64,000 bases of DNA from Camellia lanceoleosa (Eukaryota; Streptophyta; Magnoliopsida; Ericales; Theaceae), in the NCBI GenBank assembly GCA_025200525.1, contig CM045761.1:140618223-140682222 (forward strand), written 5' to 3'. A program made the position numbers and the translations under genes. This document shows, piece after piece, positions 52,115-63,262 of the stretch. The notes below the pieces were generated by a model. The model searched no databases. It was not told the DNA's origin and saw only the letters and a list, made by a program, of their open reading frames with translations. Position 1 is the first letter of the stretch. Every line of letters starts with the position of its first letter.

Positions 52115-54325
52115 TGTAGACCGCTCGGACTCCGCTCCGCGCGCGAGAGCGCGAATTGTGGTTCTAGCAACTACAGTTCGGACTCCTGTCACGGTTCTGA
52201 ATCTAATCTCACAAAGTGCAATGTAAGATTGATAAATCACCATAGAGTCCAAATCTGGCAAATCATTTTGGAAAATCGATTTTAACCAAAAATCGCCAAA
52301 CATAGATTGCTTTGCCAAATTTTAGAGTCGCCACCTAAATATTTTGTTTTGGGAAATTTAGGAAACCCTGACTTGTGCCTAAGGCCACGTGTCCGTCATC
52401 ACCAAAGTTGCCTCGGCTCGGGAACTTGGGTATGAGAGGGGAAGGTCCAGAAATGAGAACCCCCGCTCGCCTGATCAAAGATCGGCCTCTACTAACATGA
52501 TATGTTGTTTTTGAAAACACATGTGCACTTATTCTGGTTTATTAGCTAACTTACTATGTGATGCGCACAGCACACAAGCATAGACTAAATGACTCAACTT
52601 GGAACAAAACATCTCATGTTTGTTTGTTTGAAAATGGTTTGAAAGTGATACTCGCAAGTAGGCTAAGTCGTGGATTTGCCACCCTCGAGTGGGCTTAGAA
52701 ATACATGATTTTGCCACTCTCAAGTGGGCTTAAAACTCGCATTTTGATGAATTGTTCCAATTCAAGCAATGAAGCATTTATCCACAGGCATTCATGCAGT
52801 TAATCAATTAACCAGATAGCCTCATGGCAAGCATGCTGTCATGGCAACATACACATCTCATGCAGTATGTTAAAGCGTAAAAGCTTACCTAGTACTTCGA
52901 GCCAAAACAGAAGCTAGTTAGTAATCAATGCATGATCCTATCTATGTTAAGATGCCTAATGCAACACACACAAAATGCAACTAAGATAGGCTCAGCTATT
53001 CTAAGATGTCATGCGAATGCAACTTGATAACAAGTATTCAAATTGGTATTGAAATACAATGTAGTTTGTATGATGCACCGAGCCCGGTGCATGCAAGACA
53101 AAATGACTGATGCACGCATGCAAGCATAAGGATGCGAATTGAGATATGCCCTAAAACTAACCATCAAAAGCTGGTAAATAAAAGGGAGAAAGACGTGGGC
53201 TTAGAAGACATATACACACACGCACACTTATTACAACAATGTGCCCTCTCGACGGAGGGTCCAAATAATAAGATAATTAGCTAATCTAAGCTAATTAAAC
53301 TAATTATTACAAAACAAAACTAATTAACTAACAAGTTAACTAATTAATATAAAACAAGCTAATTAGCTAACTACACTAGCTAATTAAACATTACAGCATA
53401 AATCAATTAGCTAAACACGTTAACTAATTAAGTACAAAACCAAAGTATAGGCTAGCTAAGAAAAGCAGTAAAAAGGAGCCTCGGAGCGAGAAGTGCATGC
53501 ATGCTCGGTCGCCTAGTTCGGAAATCCATCACTGTGCCCAACTTGCCTTTGTTTGAATTTGATCTCAGAACACTGCACAAGCCTCCAGATAGCTTCTACC
53601 TCAACTTGGAGACCTCCAAGAAGGCTGCCGACCACTTAATGGTGGTGTAGACCTCCTGTAGACCACTTACATTTGCTGCAAACTAGAAAAAGTGGTCGGC
53701 CGGCCACTTTTACTGGTCTGCCGACCAGAAAATGCTGCCAAGCTCCATTTTGCTGCAACAGAGAACAAAAAGGGGCATAGAAGTGTATTTGCACGGTATG
53801 GGTGCACAACCACCCTCCCTATCGTTTCTTAAGCTCTAGGGAGTGCGGTTCTCAACTCTTGGGCCACTAACCGAGCATCGCAATGCACGATGGCCGAGAA
53901 GCCAAGATTGCACAATTCAATGTCAATGAATGCACAAATAACACATAAGGGCCTTAAACTCTATCATGCATGATCAAGAGCGTCGGCAACCGAGAAATGA
54001 GGCACATTTCATCACTTCAAGTATGAAACGTCCCTCGTTTCTCGTGTTTGGATTAACTTTCAATCCAAACACAAAGCAAGGCAACAACATGGAAATACAA
54101 AGCAATGCAACATGAGCAGGACAAAACAAAGTCCTTAAGCATTGAGGCACACAACACTATGGCTATACAATGAAATGCATAATAGACCAAACTAGCCCCA
54201 AATAGACCTTATGCATGCCAAGACAAAGGCCAAAATGCTGAAAGGATGGTATGAAAGGCAAGAAAATGCATGCTCATGCATTGGCCCATCTACTAAGCAT
54301 AAGAGGACAACTCTCAAACACATTC
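52115..54325 (-). repeat. F 3' LTR, truncated (2.2 kb)
   Basis: Starts TGTAGACCGCTCGG. Collinear with LTR A until about 54325, then jumps to internal sequence; the U3 half with TATA is missing. Motif array at 53625-53735, AT-rich block at 53270-53450. No gene. Confidence 0.88.
53625..53735. repeat. GGCC motif array 1, F LTR
   Basis: GCTGCCGACCACTTAATGG, GTGGTCGGCCGGCCACTT and GTCTGCCGACCAG; variant units at the same place as in the other LTRs. Confidence 0.65.
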
Positions 54326-54535
54326 TATGCAATAGAGGGGCATCAAATATGTACTTTGGTGCCTCCAATTTACCTCTCAGAGGATTTTGCAGCATGCTCA
54401 ACTCAAAAAAGATACATCCTGTTTATACTGGTGAGAGGTAAAATCTGTATGTGAAAACCACGGGTGCAGCTTGTCTTCTCGATCATATTCACAACTTTCC
54501 CTATTCTCCAACGGGGTGGCAGACTAGGTTGGTTC
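54326..54535 (+). other. F internal piece homologous to PMD-upstream region
   Basis: CCAATTTACCTCTCAGAGGATTT and AAAAAGATACATCCTG match 22340-22400 (X1) and 32145-32200 (X2). So a deletion joins mid-LTR to the region upstream of the PMD promoter, removing LTR U3 and the minisatellite. Confidence 0.65.
54531..54535. other. Solo LTR D target site duplication, left copy
   Basis: GGTTC, matched by GGTTC at 57324-57328. Confidence 0.95.
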
Positions 54536-55069
54536 TGTCACGACCCAAACCCGCCCCTAAAAGTTTGGTCCATGACCGGCCTGTACATAGGCCTCAAAAC
54601 AACAATTTTAGAATGATATTTAACCACATACGAGGCCTTAAGCGGAAGCAATATCAATAAAAGACAACATCCATTGAGCTTGTGCATACATGGTGGCTCA
54701 ATTAATTTAAGCATTTAAATACATTCCCATAGTTACATTTACAATCACAGAATTATGCAAATGTCACACACACTTAAATAAGACTCCAAAAATTACACAA
54801 CTCCCAATAATCAAAATTAAGGCCTCAACACGGAGGCGTACCCCAAGCAGCTTGGCAAATAGGTAGACCTCAATACAATTCTAGTGTCAATTCCCAATGG
54901 CTCACCTACATAAACATATATAAAAACGGAGTGAGCAAGGCTCAGTGAATAATAGCAATGCAAGGATGTAAGGAGGTGAGTTAAACGAGTATAGACTTAG
55001 AGAATGTAAATATGCATATCAAACCATACACAGATCTTATTTATAATCATATTTTAAAATGGCCTTAGG

Positions 55070-55290
55070 TCCATATGTAATACAGAACGGCCTCGGGCCC
55101 AGATATGATACAGAACGGCTTTAAGCCCAGATGCGATATAGAACGGCTTTAAGCCCAGATATGATACAGATCGGCCTTAAGCCTATAGATAATACAGAAG
55201 GCCTTAGGCCCAACATATTATGCAGAATGGCCTCAGGCCTAACAGATTATACAGAGCGTCCTCAGGTCCAGATATCAACAGATTGGCCTC
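55070..55290. repeat. 28-bp-type repeat in solo LTR D
   Basis: Eight units of the type ACAGAACGGCCTCGGGCCCAGATATGAT; two more copies at 55478-55530. Reversed, the core is GGGCCnnAGGCCGTTCTG, matching the E1 LTR 18-bp repeat. Confidence 0.85.
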
Positions 55291-56103
55291 GGGCCCATCA
55301 TTGGCAAAACAGAATAATTCCAGATACACAAAGATATCATTGTTCCATAATGCACATATGTTCCATTTGTTCATCATGAATTCAGGTAATTAACTTGCAG
55401 ATAACAAAACGTTAGTATTAATTATTAACAGAAGGCAAATGTATCACTGCATTAATAGGGATAGAACAATTCACATCATAACGGCCTCGGGCCCACGTCT
55501 ATTACTAGGGACAGAACGACCTTAGGTCCATATCAATGCCATTAATGTAATCAAAGTACAATATCAATTAAGTTAATCAAAGCACAATATCAATGGGATA
55601 TGCCATTCACAATTAACAATACTTAAATCCAAATTACAGGAAGTAAGTGAAACATATCGTTACACTACTATTACTCACAGTGATCAGCCCCCGGTAGTAA
55701 TGGGACGATGCCCTCGTCTCGACCTACAAGCACAATGCACAACACATAATATGAGATTATAATCGATCCTTTACTTATTCTCTTTGACCATTTAATCAAT
55801 TAGCCATGGTTGTACCAAGCTCATTATGCCTCAATAAGTTATAATCCATGCCTCAAAAAATAGGAGGAATCAATGGAAAATGGTTTAAGCGAAGAAACGG
55901 TACAAACCGGTAAATAGAAAGTGAATAGTCTCCACTAAATTGGGAATAACTACTTCTGTACTTAGAATTTGGGAGTGAGACTACCACCATTGGAAACTAG
56001 ACTTCCGGGGCTTGATTTTAGGCTCAAGAATCACTCAAAACGGGGTCCGGAGGAGGGACATATGCCTATTTGAAGTTACCCAGTATATGCTGAAACAGGG
56101 ATG

Positions 56104-56245
56104 GCCGCTCGTGCGCCCACTTTGGCCGCTCGTGCGGTGACTAGGCCGCTCGAGTGGTGGGTTAAGCAGAATGCAATGCTCTATTTTTTTTCATGTTCCG
56201 CTCGTGCGGTGCCCATGGCTGCTCGTGCGGTCTGGGCAAAATTAG
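56104..56245. repeat. CGCTCGTGCGG cluster in solo LTR D
   Basis: Six copies of GCCGCTCGTGCGG type, one of them CGCTCGAGTGG; the counterpart of the CGCTCGAGCG clusters in E1 and C. Confidence 0.8.
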
Positions 56246-57323
56246 GCAGTCCGAAAATGATATTTGCTCTAACACTTGTTCTTTCCATTTCTAAGCTTGA
56301 TTTCAACTCTATTCACTCAAAAACATGTAGAATTCCTTCCAAAATATAATCAACTAACATCATTCAAATAGAATCTCATATTTTTCTATATATCCAAACT
56401 TCCATTATATATACCCAAATCATGTAGATATAACTTACACATAGGTGATTCTCACACCAAACCTTGTTATTCCATGAATCACCCTTAAGATTAAACTCAA
56501 CTTAAGCAGATTTAAGGAAAGCATGGTTTAATTCCTTGAATTCAACCCAATCCATTCATAATTCAACACACTTGTTCATTTACATATCAAACTTCCAAGC
56601 TACTTTTTGATTTCATGTAGTAGGTGAATTATCTATAAAGATGATAGTTAGAGCCACATACCTTATCTTAAATCTTTGTTTTTCCCCTTGATTTCTTCAA
56701 TTTTCCAAGCTTCATGGTTGGTCTTCCTCCTCTCTCTCCTATTCTCTTCAATCATCCTCAAATCCCCCATGGATGTTGAGTTTTCTCTTAGAGGAGCTTT
56801 GCCTCTCCTTCTCTCTCTCACGGTTTACTTTCTGTCTCCCTTAGATATTTTGACCCAAAATGATGAGTTCAACAACTCATATATCTATGCATATATAATA
56901 CACACATAAGTTCATCATAATAGGGGGAACCAAACGTGCCCTTACGAATCGTACAAAATCAAATTCCAATTAAACTTCCCAGATGACTCCAAAAATTATG
57001 CTAATGATAAAAATGTCCCCTGTTCCGGTTTCTGAAGCCTCTAAGGCCGTCAATTTACTAGGCGAAATTATCCAGCCAAGCATACCTTAACGAATCAGAC
57101 AAAATAAATTTCCAATTAATTTTCCCAAGTAACTCTAAAAATTCCCATTAACATATGCAGATACTCAGTTTTGATTTCAGAACCCATGAAGGTCGGTAAT
57201 TTAAATTTTAAAGTCGTAACTCAACAGATCATTTTTCAATTCGAACAGATATCATCAAATTGAAGAACATTAATCCACAAGTGCATAAAGGTAATTTCTG
57301 ATACGGATTTTGGGGTCGTTACA

Positions 57324-58076
57324 GGTTCAGTATCCAGAATTGAGGTGCATACACGCTACCTCAACCTATGGGGCTTCCATACAGATTTCAAACCGAGGAT
57401 ACACCCCTGGGTATTTAAACCAAACTTTAGTCTCGAAAATCCTGAACCTTTGCGTTCTAGGCATCAGCCATTCAAACTCTAGTTTCCACCGTCGCAGTTG
57501 GTCTCCTAGGAACTCATTGCAAACACAGCCAAGATGCCCCTAGCAGGGAATGATACTCATGGAGAGCACTTCTAATCGCCATTTTGGCATTGAAACAGGC
57601 TTGAACTTGAGCTTGAGGTGGAGGCACACTCATACTTCGGAGCATTGGCAAGGCCTAAAAAGGTACATACGGAATGCAATAACGGAACTTATTGAAGTTG
57701 AAACAAACTCAGATGCCTGACATTTGAACTCTTTTCTTTTACTGTGCAGTCTGGAACCTATATAGCTTCAGATAGGTCCTGGTTTTACTGTTCTGTTGAT
57801 CTCACATGACCTAGGTTGAACCCTGTGATTTATGAAAGAAAGAATCTTGTTTTGTACAAATGTGGAGAATGGCACAGTGCTCTAAGCACAAAACGATTTG
57901 AAATTGAGAAATGAGTTCTTGACCGGGTATTAAGCCTATGACTGAACACAGCGCACCACGACTCAACAAAGGAAAACAAAAGGTAAACAGCCTAAACACA
58001 TCGAGAAACACTCGAAACGACTCAAAACAAGAATCGAGACAAACAAAACACGCACACAACACTTAGATGTGTTCCA
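57324..58076. other. F internal sequence, unrecognised
   Basis: Continues the sequence interrupted by D. A plus-strand frame is fairly open near 57326-57660 (RYLNLWGFHTDFKPRIHPW), but I recognise no family and there is no counterpart in X1 or X2. The last part (57960-58076) resembles the A/C-rich spacer before the X2 DUF7745-like gene (36180-36340). Confidence 0.45.
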
Positions 58077-58760
58077 ATGGCAAGAGACCTCTCAGTTCAC
58101 GAGGAGCCAGTTTCTTCGGGTAACGTTTCCCACCCTTTCTTATTTGTGATCCTCACATCACTCTGGCACTCAATCTCTTGTTTTCTGAAAAAGCCCTTTC
58201 CTCACTTTTTCTCTCAGCGCACATCTCTCTATTCTTCAACCTCTCTTATTTTTTTATCATTCCCCTGGGTGGTTGATGGATAAACAGAAAGTTGTGGGCT
58301 CTTGCCCCTAGCATTCCACTAGATTCTTCTTTTTCTGCTCACAACAGTGAGCTTACCCACAGAGGGGTTGTGATGCGACAAGATGTACACCAAATCTGCA
58401 ACTGACATCGGTTGACAACGCCCCTGGCTTAACTTGATCAAGATAAGCTACAACATGTCCCACCGACCAAGTACACAATTGATTAGTCTCACAGACATTT
58501 TCTACGTCCCCATTCCGGGTCAGACGCGAATTTTTGACTTGATCATCTAGATGAGGGAATTGAATATCCCGCTCCAGTTCCAGTTCGTGCTTCGCACTTG
58601 GCTTGATAACTCGCTGCTCGGAGGATGGGAGAGCTTTCAGCCCTCTATTATTAGCTTCAGCTATGCCCTTTCTGGCGAATACGTTGCCCTTTCCGGCAAG
58701 CATGTTGACAATGGGAAAAAGACAGAAAGCTTGACTCAACTGTGCCCCTAGTTCATCATT
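58077..58760 (+). pseudogene. Decayed DUF7745-like gene of F
   Basis: 58130-58260 matches the X2 intron start to exon 2 junction (CTCACATCACTCTGGCACTC, then CACATCTCTCTATTCTTC), and 58270-58760 matches exon 2 with many stops (for example QVHN-LVSQTFST, and RELNIPLQFQFVLRTWLDN at 58551). Exon 1 is missing. It shows the second antisense gene is a normal part of this element family, not a chance neighbour of X2. Confidence 0.6.
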
Positions 58761-59560
58761 TTGACCATTTTTTTTGTTTTTGGCTTTCTACTAAAACAAA
58801 TTTTGACCAATATGAGAGTTAGATTAACATACTTGTTCAACTTTTGATTTGAAATCATGCAAGTTAGGCTATGAGCACTGAAAATTTTCCTTTTTCGGGT
58901 CTAAGAAGTGGTCCAGTTTTGGAAAAATGGAATGATTTTCGGGAGAAAATTAGTCAACCTCACTAAAAATTCTCAAAAACTATTTTTACAAATGGCCACT
59001 ACTCGACCAACACAGAATTTACTCTTCAGATGCACAATCTCATATCTAAAACAATGGAAAATTGCCCCTTGTTTAAATGGTACTGCACGACACCAAATCT
59101 AGCAACGAAAAGTTGCCCCTTGCTGAATGGCACCACAGCGCACTGTAATCAGTCCTCAAAGTGATGATCACAACCAAACTCTTGGATACAAAAACAACAA
59201 AGATGGCCCATTCAATCTCATAGACAGGACAGTTGAATTTGAAGTGTTTTATGGCTGGACTTCAGAATGAAGTTGCCTACGTATCCCAAAGATGGGAATC
59301 AAGCTTGACGTAGTTCCGGGTTAAGGTACACTCGGGTATTTAACCTCTCCTTTTGCACTCTAACTTTTGCCAAGGCCGCCCTTTCTTGGTTTTCAACCTT
59401 GCGAGCTATGTTTTTCTTTTCTTTTCGTTTCTTTTCATTTCTTCTCTTTTTCTTTTTATTTTTTTCTTTTCTTTTCTTCTTTTATTTTCCTTATTTTTTT
59501 TTTGCTTTTTTTTTTTCTCTTGCTCTAACTTTGCCTAGGTTGCCCTTCTGGGTTTTCGGC
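58761..59560 (-). other. F region between antisense gene and integrase end, with CT tract
   Basis: Collinear with 50792-51480 of X2. A run of CTTTT units expands at 59410-59522. No coding sequence. Confidence 0.7.
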
Positions 59561-60238
59561 CCAGCGAGCCTCTCAAGGATAAAAAAAGTGTAACTTTGTC
59601 CATGTTGATCAGTTTGAGATCTCGAAGCCATCTGAATCCAGGAGAATGGCTATTGTTCGCTGATGATGTAGAAGTCCATCCAATGGGGGTTGAATTGCCC
59701 CTAGTGTTGTGGATAGGAACTCGATTGTCCTTGAACAATAAACTTTCTTCTTCCAGCTACTGGAATTTGGCTTTCTTGCCAGTCTTCAATGGTTTACGAT
59801 ATGACTCATCTTTTGAATCTTTTGAGCACATCTGACATTTTTGCCCTTAGTTCAAGGGTTACTTCTAATCTAGCTTTGCAAGCTTCCTTTGATAACATCT
59901 GATCTTCTTGATTTGACTTTCTTGCCCCTAGTTCAAGGGTTTCTTCAAATCTGGCCTGGCGGGCCTCCTTTAATGTCATACGACCTTATTGCCCCTAGTT
60001 CATGGGCTGCTTCAAATCTGGCCTGGCGGGCCTCACATTGTGGTTGACCGTTGAACATTCTGAATCCAAGTTCAAGGTTTGAAAGTAAAAGGGGTTGAGT
60101 CTCGAGGCTGAGAGCGATCCTAAGCTGCACAATCTCAAAAGCGATTCCACACAGGTCTTCGTAGAACCACGCAAAATATTTTTTGAAATCTTTTAAGAAA
60201 GCGACAAATCGCTCGCACTGAAGACAGTGTAGAACCAA
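59561..60238 (-). pseudogene. pol: F pol remnants (integrase end and pre-RT segment)
   Basis: 59561-59760 on the minus strand matches the Ogre integrase end (SLRGSL..., LVLKDNRVPIHNTRG, then LMDLD-like sequence). 59945-60238 reads RFVAFLKDFKKYFAWFYEDL, CGIAFEIVQLRIAL, the protease-RT linker pattern of Tat elements (FAWSYEDMPG type). The RT, RNase H and most of the integrase between them are deleted. GGCCTGGCGGGCCTC occurs twice near 59955 and 60020. Confidence 0.72.
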
Positions 60239-60797
60239 TCTAGATCAAGGTAGGATCCTTCTCAGTACTCACATTAACAAACATGATTTCATTCATTAAG
60301 GGCTTAGCATGCCTCTCTTTCTCTCAAGTGATCAAATTTTTGCGAATCCCGAGGAATTCCTTCCTTTTTGTTTTCAACACAATGGTCAAAAAGTTTTGAA
60401 GAACTTAGGTCAATGCAAGGATTTCAAGGCACAGAAAAGACACAATTTTTAGTCAAATACTGCCATCTTACTCAGAACTTCTGGCACAATTGGCTCCAAG
60501 GCAGAAACAGCCTCGAAAGAAAGAGTGTAAAAGACAAACACAAAACAAGATGGTGATGTTCGAGGTAACACCCTCGCAATCACCCGACTCCAACGCAACA
60601 GGACTGACTCGATATAACAAGACAGACCCGACTGACTCAGTACAAAAAAAGATTGACTCAATACAAAACAACAAGACTGACCCAATAACCAAGTCAGAAA
60701 GTAAAATAACCAGCATTCGCAAATGCCCAAAACAGTGCTTGCCATCCCCATATCTGGAGTAAATTGGGTGCCATCCGCAGGTGGTTCATTCCCCCGA
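60239..60797. other. F unassigned internal sequence
   Basis: No recognisable domain. GACTCAATACAAAACAAC-type words repeat at 60620-60680. It lies where protease should be, so it may be eroded pol. Confidence 0.4.
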
Positions 60798-62390
60798 TCA
60801 CATCACATTATCCCCGAAGTTCACTAATCTAGTGCCGATAGACTTTGCAGGACCTGGTGCGACGATGACCTCGTTGTCAATCAAATCTTGTATTTCATGG
60901 CGAAGACGAAAGCAACTAGCAGTGCCATGACCGGTTTGTTGATGGAAGGCACAGTATTTGGTCGGATTATGCTTAGCTAGAAGGGGGTCCGGGAGAGGCT
61001 GAGGCTCGAGAGGTTTGAGATACCCTTTCTTGATCAGTACCTTCAATGCACAGGTTAGGCTCATATGAAGTTGGCTAAAGGTTCATTTGGGGGAAGAGGA
61101 AGCACTAGGTTTAGAAACATCAGCAAATGGAGTAGTGGGTGTTGGTCGTGTATCCCTAGGCTTAGAACCAGAATTAGGATGGGTATTTCTGGTAGAGCAT
61201 CCTTTTCTGTTGTTTGCCTCCTGATTCAGAATACTCTCATCTTGAGTAGCAAAAGTGTACTCCATAATTTTTGCAACAGCTGTAAGCACTTGCTGTCTGT
61301 TCAGCCCTTTGTCCTTCAATGCCTTGATAGCCCCCCGAAGTTGTGCAAAAATATCAACACTTGTCCCGGCTTCATTCCTGCCACTTGCTTTAGCTTGCCC
61401 AAGGGATTGGGTCGCTATATCAGAGCGGAGCCCGGTTGTTGTCGACAAGTCACCACCCAGATCTGAGATGGCTTCAGGTTGACCCTTTTCAATTGCAGCT
61501 CGCCCCAAGATTGAGGAGTCTTTTGGATTGAAATTTCTGGCCCTTGATGTGGTCGATGATGGAGCCAATATTGCAAAGGCTAAATCTGCCACAGTTCTTT
61601 GCAAATCTTTAATCATGCTCCCTAGCTCAGAAGTAGTAGGTTCATGGGTTTGGGATGATTGGGGTTCAGGTGCACCCATCATGCATAAGTCCATGCTTTC
61701 TGGGATAAATACCTCAGGCTTGGGTAAATGGGCCGGGGTTATGTATATGCTAGGGTTATAGCCAGATGGCATTGTATGAATTAAATTGAGATGTGAGGGT
61801 GACAGGTTTGTGGTGGCCTGAGGTCCCTTTGGTGGAGCTATGATCTCTTCATCAATAAGAACCTGAATCTTATGACAAAGGCAGATGCAACGATTCGTAT
61901 CGTGATCGTGTTATTGATGGTAGGCACAGTGTTTCGCTGGGTCATATCTGGGTGGAAGAGGGTTTGAAAGGGGTTGAGGTTCTAGGAGTTCTAGGTGCCC
62001 TTTTTCTTGCAGCATTTTCAAAGCTTGAGAAAGACTCATGTATAGAGGATGGAAATTTTGGGCTTGGTGTCGAGTTGAAGTGGTTGGTCTTTGGCTATTG
62101 AGAGAAGTAGTGATAGTGTCTACTTCTGAGCATTGCGCAGCTGTGCTACCATCAGTAGTAGCATTCGAACTGTGAACAACATCCTTCTTCGAAGGCTCAT
62201 TATCTTCCACACAGATCCCTTGTCGGATGGTCTCCTTGATTTGGACCCCAATGTTATGGAGGTCCTTAAAGTTGAATATCATATTCTGCAATGTCTCGGC
62301 TTGCCTCACCATATCTTGCTGTAGCGAATCCACTGATTGCTGAAAACGGATCAACAAGTCCTATAGATTTATCGGAGGCCGCGCCATGAT
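60798..62390 (-). pseudogene. gag: F gag with duplicated knuckle module, broken
   Basis: Minus strand. N-part: SLQQDMVRQAETLQNMIFNF and LHNIGVQIKETIRQGI. First module: PLYMSLSQALKMLQEKGHLE, PLPPRYDPAKHCAYHQ, a stop (61914), then HDHDTNRC and PKPEVFIPESMDLCMM. After about 600 bp of linker with EAISDLGGDLSTTT, a second module follows: MSLTCALKVLIKKGYLKPLE, NPTKYCAFHQQTGHGTASCF and RLRHEIQDLIDNEVI (60798-61064). Ogre A has one such module. The duplicated order is unusual. Confidence 0.82.
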
Positions 62391-63238
62391 AGAGGTAGAT
62401 GCTTGTGCTTTGAACAGAGGTGATGTGACTGGTGACCGCCGGATCAGATGAACCGGTGAGCCCTGAGTGGCCCTTCTTTGCCTTGCCTCAGCGAAAGAAA
62501 CACTGGTTGCTCTGTTGAACTAAATCTCTGACTTGACAAAGTCTATCAACACAAGTCTGGTGTACTCGGGGGATATTGGAGCCTTCTAAAGCTATAGTTC
62601 CAAGACTACCTTGCAAAAGAGAAACAGACAGCATCTCAGCCTGATTTCACTGGAATAGATATGAGCATAGCTGATTGACTGCACTCTTTACTGAAATATG
62701 CCCCAAAATTCTACCCGTATACTGATACCCTCAGGTAAAACTGATTCCCCCAAAATACTGATGCCCTCAGGCTTGATGCCTAGACTTGCAAACTGATACA
62801 TACAACCTGTAGAGACACACTCTGACAACACGTATCAAGCAAGTAATAGCCAAAACACCCCTATCGAGGGGTAGGGTTTCCCTGTCCTATCTTGTCAGGA
62901 GCTAGGGTTTCACTACGCACGCAACAGTTTCAAACAACCTACTATCGGGTAAGCAACATGTCCTGGTTTGGAATGGTCACTATGGTTTCCGATATGCAAC
63001 TAGGTCGAATGGTCAAAGAGGGTGCCTCGATAAAAACCGAGGTTTGTGCTCCCATCGTCGCAAAGCCCGCAATCGGTCAGCCTTATGGCACACTTCTCAA
63101 AGCAAGCCTCCGGCAAACCGTTCAAGAATAGCAGACGGCAAACACAGTGTCCTAGGCGCACCAATGCAAATGCAATGCAAAGAAACACATAACTGTAAAC
63201 AAAACAACATATCATGATGTTTGAGTCAAGTTCTCGAA
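62391..63238 (-). other. F untranslated leader
   Basis: No coding sequence. 62790-63238 is close to 9900-10308 of Ogre A, including GGTCACTATnGTTTCCGATA. Confidence 0.75.
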
Positions 63239-63257
63239 ATCCCCAGCAGAGTCGCCA
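63239..63257 (-). other. F primer-binding site (tRNA-Arg type)
   Basis: Reverse complement TGGCGACTCTGCTGGGGAT, five bases from the LTR; the Ogre-type primer site. Confidence 0.92.
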
Positions 63258-63262
63258 GAAAT

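Larger units (their letters stand above)
54536..57323 (-). repeat. D: complete chromovirus solo LTR (2788 bp)
   Basis: Minus strand begins TGTAACGACCCC and ends GGGGCGGGTTTGGGTCGTGACA, the same ends as the E1 LTR; flanked by GGTTC on both sides. No internal sequence, so it arose by recombination between two LTRs. No gene; several short open frames are chance. Confidence 0.94.

Noticed and set aside
55131..55379. 82-codon frame in solo LTR D
   Set aside because: It runs through the short tandem repeat and has no domain.
52110..57328. GAACC before F and GGTTC beside D as a linked inverted target site
   Set aside because: D has a direct GGTTC duplication on both sides, which explains it alone; the reverse-complement match to GAACC is probably chance.
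59353..59593. Two small Phe/Ser-rich frames resembling membrane proteins
   Set aside because: They are translations of the CTTTT tract at 59410-59522.
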